A stretch of 64,000 nt of DNA, taken from contig NZ_JAPSJL010000006.1 of NCBI RefSeq assembly GCF_031178195.1, positions 62,001 to 126,000 on the forward strand, in the 5' to 3' direction. The notes beneath the pieces are model-generated. The model had not been told where the DNA came from. It did not search any database and saw only the letters and a list, made by a program, of their open reading frames with translations. Within the stretch, counting starts at the first letter, position 1, and each line of letters begins with the position of its first letter. Shown here one piece after another: positions 23,570-32,819 of this stretch. The translations under genes were made by a program, and so were the position numbers. Origin of the DNA: Zhihengliuella sp. GTDB lineage: Bacteria > Actinomycetota > Actinomycetes > Actinomycetales > Micrococcaceae.

Positions 23570-24411
23570 TCGGAGACCTCGGCGCGGGCGCCGTCGTCCC
23601 CGCCGCCGGCGGAGTCCGCGGCGGGCTCCGGGCGGGCCAGGTGCCGCCGCGCGAACTCGAGCGTCTCGGCCAGCCATTCCTCCCGCGCACCGGGGCCCTT
23701 GGCCCGGCGCGTAGCGACCTCCACGGCCACCACGCCGTCCCACGCGCTGTCGCGCAGGAACTCGATGGACTCGCGCACCGGCTGGGTGCCGTGCCCGGGA
23801 ACCATGTGCTCGTCCTTGCCGTTGTCGGTGCCGTCGCACAGGTGCACGTGGGTCAGCCGCTCGCCCAGCTCCCGGAAAGCCTCGTGCGAGTCGGCGTTGG
23901 CGATCGCCGCATGCGAGAAGTCCCAGGTCACGTAGTCGTACGGCTGGGGCACGGGGTTCCAGTGCGGCAGGTACATCTTGGCCTCGCGGCCGCGCGCTCG
24001 CCACGGGTACATGTTCTCGACGGCGATCCGCACGCCGGTCTCCTCGTAGATCCGCCGCACGCCATCGGCGAACCCGGTCGCATAGGTGCCCTGCCAGCGG
24101 AAGGGGGGATGCGCGACGACGACGTCGCAACCGACGTGGCGGGCCATCTCGGCGCTGCGCTCGATCTTGTTCCAGGCCGACCCCCAGACCTGCTGCGTGA
24201 GCAGCAGGGTCGGCGCGTGGATGGCGCGGATCGGCTGGTCGTAGCGCTCCGCCAGGGTCACGAGCCGCTCCGGACTCTGGGAGATCTGGTTGCCGGTGAC
24301 CATGACCTCCACGCCGTCGTACCCGAGATCGCGGGCCATGCTGAACGCGTCCAGCACCGTCAGCGGGTAGACCGAGGAACTCGAGAGGATCACATCGGTC
24401 TTCGTTGTCAT
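23566..24411 (-). CDS. Xylose isomerase-like TIM-barrel protein (sugar phosphate isomerase/epimerase family)
   Basis: 281 residues with the AP_endonuc_2 fold: 'DAFSMARDLGYDGVEVMVTG', 'IRAIHAPTLLLTQQVWGSAWNKIERSAEMARHVGCDVVVAHPPF', 'GVRIAVENMYPWRARG', 'YVTWDFSHAAIANADSHEAFRELGERLTHVHLCDGT' and 'VPGHGTQPVRESIEFL', with the His, Glu, Asp and His residues expected to bind divalent metal. Substrate is unknown. It is the last gene of topA-ppx-TIM barrel and overlaps the ppx stop as ATGA. Mycobacteria have the same pair (Rv0496-Rv0498 area, from memory). Confidence 0.85.
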   Translation of the reverse strand: MTTKTDVILSSSSVYPLTVLDAFSMARDLGYDGVEVMVTGNQISQSPERLVTLAERYDQPIRAIHAPTLLLTQQVWGSAWNKIERSAEMARHVGCDVVVAHPPFRWQGTYATGFADGVRRIYEETGVRIAVENMYPWRARGREAKMYLPHWNPVPQPYDYVTWDFSHAAIANADSHEAFRELGERLTHVHLCDGTDNGKDEHMVPGHGTQPVRESIEFLRDSAWDGVVAVEVATRRAKGPGAREEWLAETLEFARRHLARPEPAADSAGGGDDGARAEVSD

Positions 24412-25478
24412 AGCTGACTCCCGTCCAGTATCGACACGCCCGGCCGGTCCGGCCGTCCGGCTTCGGACATGGCGTCCGGGTGGCGTTGCTGCTGCTTCAA
24501 GAGTTCCACGTGTCCCACTCCAACGGTATCCCCCGACGGTCCCCCGCTGTCCACCAGGAGATGGTCGAACCGCCGCAGGATGAGGCCCTCGCGCAGGGCC
24601 CAGGGGCAGATCCTGAGGGATTTCACCTTCAGCGCGGACATCGCCTCGTAGGCGACGACGGCGCCGGCCAGGACCTGGGGTGCCCGGATCTGCGAGACTC
24701 CGGGCAGCTCGCCCCGCTGCTCCCACGTCATGGCGGAGAGGCGATGCATCCACAGCTTGACGTCCTCGCGGCGCAGCACGCGTTTGACGTAGGGGCCCTC
24801 GGCCGAGGGGGCGGCCCCGGCGATCCGGGCCAACGAGCGGAAGGTCTTCGAGGTGCCGGCGACCAGGTCGGGCCGCCCGTACTCGCGCAGCTCTGCCGCC
24901 GGCCCCGCGATGACCTCGCGGACGTGGTCGCGCATCTCCCGGATGCGGGAGATCTCCGACGGGTTCCCCTGCAGCCATTCGCGGGTCAGGCGGCCGGCGC
25001 CGAGCGGCACGGAGCGGGCGATGGCCGGGAACTCGTCCGTGCCCAGCGCCATCTCGAAGGATCCGCCGCCGATGTCCAGATCGAGGATGCTGTTGGCCTG
25101 CCAGCCGTACCAGCGCCGGACGGCGTTGTACGTCATGCCGGCCTCCTGCTCACCGGTCAGCTCCATCAGATGCACGCCGGTCTCCGTCACGACCCGCTCG
25201 AGCACCAGCTCTCCGTTGGCGGACTCGCGGATCGCGGACGTGCAGAACGCGAGCAGGTCCTCGGCGCGGTGCCGGGCCGCGAAATCGCGTGCCTCGGCAA
25301 CGAAGTCGAGGAGCTCGCGCTGACCGCGTTCGGTGATGGCGCCCGACGCGTCGAGGTAGGCGACGAGCGACAGCGGCCGCTTGTGCGACGCGAACGCCAC
25401 GGGGCGTGCGCCCGGGTAGGCGTCCACCAGGAGCAGGTGGACGGTGTTGGATCCGATGTCCAGAACACCCAGGCGCAC
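24408..25478 (-). CDS. ppx: Ppx/GppA-family phosphatase
   Basis: Exopolyphosphatase or pppGpp phosphohydrolase of the ASKHA fold, acting in phosphate storage or the stringent response. 356 residues with 'VLDIGSNTVHLLLVDAYPG' (phosphate-1 loop), 'TSAIRESANG', 'LTGEQEAGMTYNAVRRWYG' (catalytic Glu), 'ILDLDIGGGSFEMALG' (phosphate-2 loop) and 'VPLGAGRLTREWL'. It is the short actinobacterial Ppx1-like form without a C-terminal HD domain. GTG start with GGGGGTAG five bases upstream, 12 bp after the topA stop. Confidence 0.92.
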   Translation of the reverse strand: MRLGVLDIGSNTVHLLLVDAYPGARPVAFASHKRPLSLVAYLDASGAITERGQRELLDFVAEARDFAARHRAEDLLAFCTSAIRESANGELVLERVVTETGVHLMELTGEQEAGMTYNAVRRWYGWQANSILDLDIGGGSFEMALGTDEFPAIARSVPLGAGRLTREWLQGNPSEISRIREMRDHVREVIAGPAAELREYGRPDLVAGTSKTFRSLARIAGAAPSAEGPYVKRVLRREDVKLWMHRLSAMTWEQRGELPGVSQIRAPQVLAGAVVAYEAMSALKVKSLRICPWALREGLILRRFDHLLVDSGGPSGDTVGVGHVELLKQQQRHPDAMSEAGRPDRPGVSILDGSQL

Positions 25479-25490
25479 GCTCTACCCCCG

Positions 25491-28310
25491 TTACTTCTCG
25501 GTGCGGGCGGATGCGGCGGACTTGGAGCCCGTCGCCTTCTTGGCGGCCGGCTTCTTGGCCGCCGTCTTGGCGCTGGCCTTCGCCGTGCCCGACTTCGACC
25601 GCCCGGCCGTCGAGCCGGTCCCTCGCTTGGCCGGCGCCTTGGCCCGCTTCTCGGCGAGCAGTTCGATCGCCTTCTCGCGGGTGAGCTCCTCGATCGACAT
25701 CCCACGCGGCACGGTGATGTTGGTGGCTCCGTCCGTGATGTACGGGCCGAACCGGCCGTCCTTGACCACGATCGGCTTCTCCGTGGTGGGATCGTCGCCG
25801 AACTCCGCCAGCGGGGCCGTCGCCGAGCGGGCACCGCGCTGCTTCGGCTGCTCGTAGATCTTCCTGGCCTCCTCGAGGGTGATCGTGAAGATCTGCTCCT
25901 CGGACTCGATCGACCGTGAGTCCGAGCCCTTTTTGAGGTACGGGCCGAAACGGCCGTTCTGGACCGTGATCTCCTTCCCGTCGTCCTCGCCGAGAACGCG
26001 CGGCAGGGACAGGAGCTTCAGCGCCTCCTCGAGCGTGACCGTCTCGATGCTCATGGACTTGAACAGCGAGCCGGTGCGCGGCTTGACCTTGGCCGGCTTC
26101 TTCTTCGGCTTCGGCTTGCCGTTCTTGTAGTACTCGGTCGGCATGGCCTCGAGCTCCGCGTCGGTCATCTCGGGGATGACCTCCGTGACGTACGGCCCGT
26201 AGCGGCCGTCCTTGGCCACGATCGTCCGCCCGGTCTCCGGGTCGACGCCGAGCTCCCGCTCCGACGGCCCCTGCTGCTCCATGAGCTCGATCGCCTTCTC
26301 GGCGGTCAGCTCATCGGGCGCGAGGTCCTCCGGCACGTTCACGCGCTGCGGCTCGGTGCCCTCCGGCGCATCCGCCGGGACCGGCTTCTCCAGGTAGGGG
26401 CCGAACTTGCCCACGCGCAGGACAATCCCGTCGGCGATCTCGATCGAGTTGATCGCCCGCGCGTCGATGTCCCCGAGGTTCTCGACGACGTGGCGCAGCC
26501 CGTGGTGCGCGTCCTCGCCGAAGTAGAAGTGCCGCAGCCAGTCGGAGCGGCCCAGATGGCCCTGGGCGATCTCGTCCAGGTCCTCCTCGAGACGGGCCGT
26601 GAACCCGTAGTCGACGTACTGGCCGAAGTGCTCCTCGAGCAGCCGCACCACGGAGAACGCGATCCAGCTGGGCACCAGGGCGCCGCCGCGCTTGGTGACG
26701 TACCCGCGGTCCATGATCGTGGAGATCGTCGGCGCGTACGTGGACGGGCGGCCGATCTCGCGGGCCTCCAGCTCGGCGACGATCGACGCCTCCGTGTAGC
26801 GGGCCGGCGGCGACGTCTCGTGGCCCAGTGCCTGCACCTCCGAGCCGACCAGGGAATCGCCCTCGGCCAGCTGCGGCAGGCGGGCCTCGGAGCCGCTCTC
26901 CTCCTGCCCCTCGGGGACGTCGCGCCCCTCCTCGTAGGCGGCCATGAAGCCGCGGAAGGTGATGACCGTGCCAGACGCGCCGAACTCGGCGGTGCGGCCG
27001 TCGGAGGCCGTCCCGGTCAGCCGGACGGACGCCGTCGAGCCCTTGGCGTCGGCCATCTGCGACGCGACCGTGCGCTTCCAGATCAGCTCGTAGAGCTTGA
27101 ACTCGTCGCCGGAGAGCTGGCTGCGCACGTCGCGCGGGCGGCGGAAGGAGTCGCCGGCCGGGCGGATGGCCTCGTGGGCCTCCTGCGCGTTCCCGCTCTT
27201 GGACTTGTAGATGCGCGGCTTGTCCGGGACATACTCGCCGCCGTAGAGCTCGGAGGCCTGCCGGCGCGCCGCCGTGACGGCCTCGTTGGACAGCGCCACC
27301 GAGTCGGTACGCATATAGGTGATGTAGCCGTTCTCGTACAGCCGCTGTGCGATCTGCATGGTGTTCCGCGAGGACCAGCGCAGCTTGCGGCTGGCCTCCT
27401 GCTGGAGCGTCGACGTCGTGAACGGGGCCGCCGGTCGGCGCGTGTACGGCTTGGTCTCGACGCCGGTGACGGCGAACTCGGCGCCGGTGAGGCCCTCCGC
27501 CAGCGACGTGGCCGCCTGCTCGTCCAGTGCGACGACGGCGGCCTTGCCGCCCTTGGCCTCCTTGAGCCGCCCCTTGTCGTCGAAGTCCCGGCCGGAGGCG
27601 ACCCGGGCGCCGTTCACGCCGGTCAGCTTGGCCTTGAAGGACTCGCCCCCCGTCGTCGCGAACTCTCCGGAGAGGTCCCAGTAACTGGCCGAGCGGAACG
27701 CCATGCGCTCCCGCTCGCGCTCGACCACCAGGCGGGTCGCGACGGACTGCACGCGGCCGGCGGAGAGCCCGCGGGCGATCTTGCGCCACAGCACCGGGGA
27801 GATCTCGTAGCCGTAGAGCCGGTCCAGGACGCGCCGGGTCTCCTGCGCGTCGACGAGGTCGGTGTCGAGTTCGCGGATGTTGTCCAGGGCGCGGGCGATG
27901 CCCTCCTTGGTGATCTCCGTGAAGGCCATGCGGTGCACGGGGACCTTCGGCTTGAGCACCTCGAGCAGGTGCCACGCGATGGCCTCGCCCTCGCGGTCCG
28001 CATCGGTGGCGAGATAGAGCTCGTCGGCGTCCTTGAGCTGAGCCTTGAGCTCGGCGACCTTCTTCTTCTTGTCCGGATTGACCACGTAGTAGGGCTCGAA
28101 GTCGTTGTCCAGATCGATCGCGAACTTGCCGACCGAGGTCTTCTTCAGCTCGGCTGGCAGCTCGGACGGCTGCGGCAGATCACGGATGTGGCCCACGGAG
28201 GCGTCGACGACGAACCCCTCGCCCAGGTACTTGGCGATCGACTTGCTCTTGGCCGGCGACTCGACGATGACGAGCTTCTTGCCGGACTTTTCCTTCGCCT
28301 TGGCGGGCAC
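25491..28310 (-). CDS. topA: DNA topoisomerase I
   Basis: Type IA topoisomerase relaxing negative supercoils. 939 residues: TOPRIM domain near residues 10-135 ('LVIVESPAKSKSIAKYLG', 'YLATDADREGEAIAWHL'), the catalytic tyrosine in 'ENGYITYMRTDSVALS', 'RDVRSQLSGDEFKLYELIWKRTVASQMADA', and C-terminal topoisomerase repeats ('GRYGPYVTEV', 'GRFGPYLKKGSDS', 'GRFGPYITDG') instead of zinc fingers. The last 60 residues are Lys/Ala/Thr-rich ('KTAAKKPAAKKATGSKS'), the basic tail that aids DNA binding in actinobacteria. GTG 28310 has AGAGGAG upstream. Confidence 0.97.
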   Translation of the reverse strand: MPAKAKEKSGKKLVIVESPAKSKSIAKYLGEGFVVDASVGHIRDLPQPSELPAELKKTSVGKFAIDLDNDFEPYYVVNPDKKKKVAELKAQLKDADELYLATDADREGEAIAWHLLEVLKPKVPVHRMAFTEITKEGIARALDNIRELDTDLVDAQETRRVLDRLYGYEISPVLWRKIARGLSAGRVQSVATRLVVERERERMAFRSASYWDLSGEFATTGGESFKAKLTGVNGARVASGRDFDDKGRLKEAKGGKAAVVALDEQAATSLAEGLTGAEFAVTGVETKPYTRRPAAPFTTSTLQQEASRKLRWSSRNTMQIAQRLYENGYITYMRTDSVALSNEAVTAARRQASELYGGEYVPDKPRIYKSKSGNAQEAHEAIRPAGDSFRRPRDVRSQLSGDEFKLYELIWKRTVASQMADAKGSTASVRLTGTASDGRTAEFGASGTVITFRGFMAAYEEGRDVPEGQEESGSEARLPQLAEGDSLVGSEVQALGHETSPPARYTEASIVAELEAREIGRPSTYAPTISTIMDRGYVTKRGGALVPSWIAFSVVRLLEEHFGQYVDYGFTARLEEDLDEIAQGHLGRSDWLRHFYFGEDAHHGLRHVVENLGDIDARAINSIEIADGIVLRVGKFGPYLEKPVPADAPEGTEPQRVNVPEDLAPDELTAEKAIELMEQQGPSERELGVDPETGRTIVAKDGRYGPYVTEVIPEMTDAELEAMPTEYYKNGKPKPKKKPAKVKPRTGSLFKSMSIETVTLEEALKLLSLPRVLGEDDGKEITVQNGRFGPYLKKGSDSRSIESEEQIFTITLEEARKIYEQPKQRGARSATAPLAEFGDDPTTEKPIVVKDGRFGPYITDGATNITVPRGMSIEELTREKAIELLAEKRAKAPAKRGTGSTAGRSKSGTAKASAKTAAKKPAAKKATGSKSAASARTEK

Positions 28311-28393
28311 AACACTCCTCTAGCAACCTGCGGCCCGCAGCCGGGTATCTCCACGGCGCGGGCCAGCTCATACTCGCACTAGGGTAGCCTGTT

Positions 28394-29107
28394 CTACCTC
28401 TTCGGCAAGCCGGGGCGCTGGATGGCGGGCTTGGGCTTCGGCAGCTCGGACTCCACGATCTCGGGCAGGAAGGAGAGCATGTAGTAGAGACGCTTGCCGT
28501 CCACTCCGCGCTCCTCCGGACCGGCCTTGGACTCGTACTCGCGCACGATGTCGTAGACGCGCTTCACGAACTCCTGGCGCTGCTCGTCGTTGAGGAAGAC
28601 CATGCCCGTGGTGAGCACGGGGGCACGGTCCGGCGCCGGCTCGATCCCCGCCGAGGCCTCCGCCTCGCGCCGGTCGATCTCGGCGGCCAGACGCTCGCGG
28701 AACGCGTTGAGCTGCACGTTAAGGAAGGCGGTCTTCGCCGGCGCCTTCTGGTTGAAGGACTCGACGACGATGCGGTCGCCGGCGGCGCGCCAGCGGCGCT
28801 CGCGGGCGTCGCCCTCGCTCGGTGCGCGCTCCACGTACCCGTACTTCTCCAGGGCGCGGAGATGGTAGCTCATGGCGCTGGGGGTCAGACCGCAGCGGGA
28901 GGCCAGCTCGGTGGCGGTCCGGCTCGACTGCGAGGAGATGAGCTCCTCGAGCGCCTCGAGACGGGCCTCGTGCGCCAGTGCACGGATGGCCTGCGGGTCC
29001 TTGATGACCACCGGATTGTCCGGCGTCGTTTTCGGCAACTTCTCCCCCGTTTCGGTTGGACCGGAAGTCGGGGCGACTGCCGGTATCCCATGAGTGTTCT
29101 GGGTCAT
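28394..29107 (-). CDS. ArsR-type winged-helix regulator
   Basis: 237 residues. The DNA-binding domain covers about residues 38-110: 'DPQAIRALAHEARLEALEELISSQSSRTATELASRCGLTPSAMSYHLRALEKYGYVERAPSEGDARERRWRAAGD'. The C-terminal part is helical ('KTAFLNVQLNAFRERLAAEIDRREAEA', 'NDEQRQEFVKRVYDIVREYESKAG') and probably dimerises; there is no cysteine or His cluster for metal. The ligand is unknown. TAGTCT lies eight bases before the ATG. It precedes topA on the same strand with an 83-bp gap that holds the topA ribosome binding site. Confidence 0.87.
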   Translation of the reverse strand: MTQNTHGIPAVAPTSGPTETGEKLPKTTPDNPVVIKDPQAIRALAHEARLEALEELISSQSSRTATELASRCGLTPSAMSYHLRALEKYGYVERAPSEGDARERRWRAAGDRIVVESFNQKAPAKTAFLNVQLNAFRERLAAEIDRREAEASAGIEPAPDRAPVLTTGMVFLNDEQRQEFVKRVYDIVREYESKAGPEERGVDGKRLYYMLSFLPEIVESELPKPKPAIQRPGLPKR

Positions 29108-29118
29108 ATCCGAAAAGA

Positions 29119-30909
29119 CTAGCGGTTGTGGTCCGACTTGTTCAGGAATCCGTCACGGATGAGTCGGCGGACGCCCGCCGCGAGCGTCTCGGCCAGCTCC
29201 GGATCCTCGTCGCCGAGGAGTGCGCCGATGGCGCCGATGATCTGGCCGACCGCCAGTTCGCCGTCGCACGCCGAGACGAATCCCGCCTCCGCCGTGCTCA
29301 GCAGGCTGGTCCGGCGCAGGCCCGCGCCCTGGCGTAACAGTATGACGCCGGGGTGCTCCGCGCCGGGGCGCTGGTGCCGTTCCTCGGTCACGTCGTCGGC
29401 CACCACCAGGTGCAGCTGCTCGAAGCGCGCCGCGGCCAGATCCGCCTCGAGCTCGTCCGCGGCCGCGACGGCACGGGCCAGGTGCGGACCGACCGGCTGC
29501 TCGATCGGATGGGCGATCTCCTCGAACCTGCGGCCGACGGCGCGCCGGGCCGGATCGGCGGGCCGCCGCAGCCAGAGCATGCCGAAACCGATCGACTCGA
29601 CGTCGCGGGACGCGAAGTCCTCCAGGTAGGCGGCGTAGTTCGCGCGGTACCGCTCCGGGTCGCGCGCCTCGGCGGCGTCGCGCAGCCAGACCTCCGCGTA
29701 CTCCAGCGGCGATTCGGTATCCCGCTGGATCAGCCAAGCCTCGGCGGAGAGCCCTGCGGCGAGCCCGCTGTCCAGCCAGGCGCGGGGGCGGTCGAACGCG
29801 GTGCCGTCGGCCGCGGTGATCTCCCAGTTGAGCAGCATCTGCGCGGTGCCGCCAGGCGCCAGGACCCCGGGCAGCTCGCTGACGAGCCGCGCCACGAGCG
29901 AGTCGCCGGGCAGGCCGCCGTCGCGATAGGTGAACCGGTCCTGCTCGCGCTCGGCCGGACGGCGCGGCGTGATGACGAAGGGCGGGTTGGAGACCGCCAG
30001 ATCGAAGCTCTCCCCGGCGACGGGTTCCAGCAGGCTCCCGCGACGCAGGTCGACGCGGGCCGCCAGGTCGGCGGGGTCGATGCCGAGGGCCGCATGGTTG
30101 AGCAGGAGGTTGAAGCGCGCGAACGCGAGCGCCCGGGCGGAGACATCCGTGGCGACGACGTGATCGACGTGCCCGAGGAGGTGGAACGTCTGGATGCCGC
30201 ACCCGGTCCCGAGGTCGAGGGCACGCGCAGCCGGTCGGCGGACCGTGGTCTGCGCCAGCGTCAGCGAGGCCTGCCCGATGCCCAGGACATGGTCGGTCCG
30301 CAGCACGCCGGGGCGCTGGTGCGAGCCGAGATCGCTGGCCACCCAGAGCTCGGCCCCGGTGTCCGAGGCGTGCGGGCGCAGGTCGGCCGATGCCCGCCAG
30401 CGGCGCCCGGCCGGGCGGAGTACGGGATCCCCGGGCCCCTGCGCGTCGGACGCCGGCCGCTCCGGCGCGGCCTCGACCCCGGGCTCCACAAGGCGCAGCC
30501 CGGCCAGGCCGTCGCGGCCGAGCCGCGGGAACGCGGCGTCGAGCAGGTCCTCGGGGACCTCGGCGCCGAGGAGGAAGAGGTCGACGACGACGGCCCGGGC
30601 CAGCGCGTCCGTCCCCGCGCCGTCCGCGCCGCTCCCGGGAGCGTCCCGCCGTCGGCTGGCGGCGTAGACGCCGTCCAGGACGAGTCGCGCCGGCACGGTC
30701 TGGTCCCGCAGCAGCGCCGCGTGAGCGTCCTCCCCGAGCAGCTCGGTGACGCCGTCGTGGTCGTACCGGGCGGCGCGCAGATCCGCCGCGAGGGCGTCGA
30801 GCAGGCCCTGGTCGTCGCTGCACGGCGCGTCCTCCGGTGCATCCCAGCCGGCCGCCGGGACCCCGGTGGGGCCGTCGGCCGGATCGTGCCCTGTTCCGGC
30901 GTCGCTCAA
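29119..30909 (-). CDS. Class I SAM-dependent methyltransferase (DUF7059/methyltransferase small-domain type)
   Basis: Predicted rRNA/tRNA or protein N-methyltransferase. Central SAM domain: '[38 protein letters not shown]' (motif I and post-I) and '[15 protein letters not shown]', the NPPF motif of amino-methyltransferases such as HemK/RsmC. The N-terminal 200 residues and the C-terminal region are specific to this actinobacterial family. I place the start at TTG 30909, which overlaps the trhO stop (TTGA), giving 596 residues; the upstream part of the track ORF lies inside trhO. Coupling to a tRNA hydroxylase suggests an RNA-modification role, an inference only. Confidence 0.84.
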   Translation of the reverse strand: MSDAGTGHDPADGPTGVPAAGWDAPEDAPCSDDQGLLDALAADLRAARYDHDGVTELLGEDAHAALLRDQTVPARLVLDGVYAASRRRDAPGSGADGAGTDALARAVVVDLFLLGAEVPEDLLDAAFPRLGRDGLAGLRLVEPGVEAAPERPASDAQGPGDPVLRPAGRRWRASADLRPHASDTGAELWVASDLGSHQRPGVLRTDHVLGIGQASLTLAQTTVRRPAARALDLGTGCGIQTFHLLGHVDHVVATDVSARALAFARFNLLLNHAALGIDPADLAARVDLRRGSLLEPVAGESFDLAVSNPPFVITPRRPAEREQDRFTYRDGGLPGDSLVARLVSELPGVLAPGGTAQMLLNWEITAADGTAFDRPRAWLDSGLAAGLSAEAWLIQRDTESPLEYAEVWLRDAAEARDPERYRANYAAYLEDFASRDVESIGFGMLWLRRPADPARRAVGRRFEEIAHPIEQPVGPHLARAVAAADELEADLAAARFEQLHLVVADDVTEERHQRPGAEHPGVILLRQGAGLRRTSLLSTAEAGFVSACDGELAVGQIIGAIGALLGDEDPELAETLAAGVRRLIRDGFLNKSDHNR

Positions 30910-31871
30910 CGGGCCACCGCCTCGACGGGTTCCGCCGCGGGTTCCGCCGCAGGACCCGCCGCCGTCGTACTCGTCCCACGCCCCACCGTACAGTCCGGGC
31001 AGAGCCGCTTCGTCTCGTCCCGGGCGCACTCGGCGCAGAACAGGCGCAGGTTCCGGCAGGCGAGGTCGGCGCAGTTCTCGAACTTGTTGGTGTCCGCGCC
31101 GCAGCAGACGCAGCGGCCGATGGTGACGGCGTCGGGCGTGAACTCCAGGTGCATGCGCCGGTCGAAGACGTACAGCGAGCCCTCCCACAGCCCCGAGTCG
31201 CCGTAGGTCTCGCCGTAGCGGGCGATGCCGCCCTGGAGCTGGTAGACCTCCTTGAACCCGCGCTTGACCATGAGGGAGGAGAGGACCTCGCAGCGGATGC
31301 CTCCGGTGCAGTACGTAACGACGGGCTTGTCCTTGAGGTCGTCGTACTTGCCGGAGTCGAGCTCGGCGACGAAGTCGTGGGTGGTCCGCACGTCGGGGAC
31401 GACCGCGCCCTTGAAGCGGCCGATCTCCGCTTCGAAGGCGTTGCGCCCGTCGAAGAACACGACCTCCTCGCCGGCCGCCCGCTTCCGGTCGACCAGCTCG
31501 TGGAGCTCCTCCGGACGCAGGTGCTCGCCGCCGCCGACGACGCCGTTCTCGTCCACCTCGAGCTCGCCGGGGGCGCCGAAGGAGACGATCTCCTCACGGG
31601 CCTTCACGGAGATGCGGGGGAAGTCCTCGGCCGACCCCTCGGACCACTTGACGTCCATCGTCCGGAACGCCGGGTACTCGCGGGTCGCCTTCACATAGGC
31701 CTTCAGGGCCCGGACCTCGCCGCCCGCGGTGCCGTTGATGCCGTGCCGGGAGACGAGGACGCGCCCCCTCAATCCGTGCTGCTCGAGGAGCGAGCGCTGC
31801 CAGAGGCGGATCGCCTCCGGATCGGGGATCGGGGCGAAGGCGTAGTAGAGGACGATGCGGTTGACAGACAC
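30906..31871 (-). CDS. trhO: tRNA uridine-34 hydroxylase (rhodanese-domain, TrhO)
   Basis: Enzyme family forming 5-hydroxyuridine at tRNA position 34 (TrhO/YceA). 321 residues: N-terminal '[46 protein letters not shown]', a rhodanese domain with active-site loop '[36 protein letters not shown]', and a C-terminal Cys-rich tail ('[41 protein letters not shown]') that can bind zinc. GTG 31871 is six bases after TACCCT, so probably leaderless. The methyltransferase gene overlaps its stop. Confidence 0.93.
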   Translation of the reverse strand: MSVNRIVLYYAFAPIPDPEAIRLWQRSLLEQHGLRGRVLVSRHGINGTAGGEVRALKAYVKATREYPAFRTMDVKWSEGSAEDFPRISVKAREEIVSFGAPGELEVDENGVVGGGEHLRPEELHELVDRKRAAGEEVVFFDGRNAFEAEIGRFKGAVVPDVRTTHDFVAELDSGKYDDLKDKPVVTYCTGGIRCEVLSSLMVKRGFKEVYQLQGGIARYGETYGDSGLWEGSLYVFDRRMHLEFTPDAVTIGRCVCCGADTNKFENCADLACRNLRLFCAECARDETKRLCPDCTVGRGTSTTAAGPAAEPAAEPVEAVAR

Positions 31872-31877
31872 CCTTCA

Positions 31878-32049
31878 AGGGTACTGTCCGGCACCCGCGC
31901 CAGCACACGGCTCCCGGCCGGACGGAGCCACGGCGGCGGGACGTCCAGGCCTGCCCCAGCGCGACGGGCGGCCCGCGGCCGAGCCCTTTTTCGTCTTCGG
32001 CAACAGTTGTGCATCGACTCTGCTCGACCCTGCGGTCTCGCGGTAGGGT
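31878..32049. promoter_or_regulatory. Divergent leaderless promoters of trhO and a GNAT gene
   Basis: Minus-strand TACCCT (31883-31878) is six bases before the trhO GTG; plus-strand TAGGGT (32044-32049) is six bases before the GNAT ATG at 32056. Neither gene has a ribosome binding site. Confidence 0.45.
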
Positions 32050-32055
32050 CGACGC

Positions 32056-32721
32056 ATGGGATCGACTGCGAGCGACGAACTGATCAAGACGTGGGTGACC
32101 GGCTGGTCCTCGGCCCGGGGGTACGACAGCCGGCACGAGGGTCGCGTCCACGCCGCCTTGCGGCACGACACGATCGGCGACTGGGAGTACGTCATCCACG
32201 AGCCGTCGATCGGTGAGCTCGCCGCCATCGCAGAGACGCTCAGGAAGCACCCCGCGCGGAGGCTGACCGTATTCGTCGAGGACGCCGAGGGCTTCCTCGG
32301 GGCGACCGGCGATCTCGCCCTCGCCACCGTGGACGCCAACGAGGTCCTGATGGTGACCGACATGGGCGAGCAGGACGTGGAGCTTCCGCGGAACCCGGAG
32401 GGCTTCGTCCTGCAGACCGAGCGCGACGGCACACGCGCCTACGTGTCCGTGCACCTCGAGGACGATTCGGCCGTCGTCGCCGCGAGCGGCCACGTCTCCG
32501 TCGTGGACGGGTTCGCCGTCTTCGACCGGATCATCACGGCCCCCGAGTACCGCCGCCGCGGTCTAGGCTCGTTCGTCATGCGGGCGCTGGCCTCGCTGGC
32601 CCTGGAGCACGACGTCGACGAGGGCCTGCTCGTCGCGTCCCTCGACGGCCAGGCCCTCTACGGGTACCTGGGCTGGACGCCGCTGGGGGCCATGGTGACG
32701 CTGGAGGCAGCGCAGAGCTGA
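32056..32721 (+). CDS. GNAT-family N-acetyltransferase
   Basis: 221 residues. The acetyl-CoA-binding core is in the second half: 'VVDGFAVFDRIITAPEYRRRGLGSFVMRALASLALEHDVDEGLLVASLDGQALYGYLGWTPLGAMVTLE', with RRRGLG as the pyrophosphate loop and the usual 'YGYLGW' motif. The N-terminal 100 residues are a family-specific domain. Substrate unknown. The ATG is six bases after TAGGGT. It is followed by the helicase gene, whose start codon is abnormal (see findings). Confidence 0.86.
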   Translation: MGSTASDELIKTWVTGWSSARGYDSRHEGRVHAALRHDTIGDWEYVIHEPSIGELAAIAETLRKHPARRLTVFVEDAEGFLGATGDLALATVDANEVLMVTDMGEQDVELPRNPEGFVLQTERDGTRAYVSVHLEDDSAVVAASGHVSVVDGFAVFDRIITAPEYRRRGLGSFVMRALASLALEHDVDEGLLVASLDGQALYGYLGWTPLGAMVTLEAAQS

Positions 32722-32819
32722 GCAGCCGACCCGCTCCCAGCGACGGGCCGACCGGCGCACCGGCCGCTTCGGGACCTACTCCGGGCGGAGCGAGTGCGTT
32801 CCAGGTCAGCCATGGTTCG

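Noticed and set aside
25497-25680. Lys/Ala-rich repeats at the 3' end of topA read as a possible satellite repeat
   Set aside because: They encode the basic C-terminal tail normal for actinobacterial topoisomerase I.
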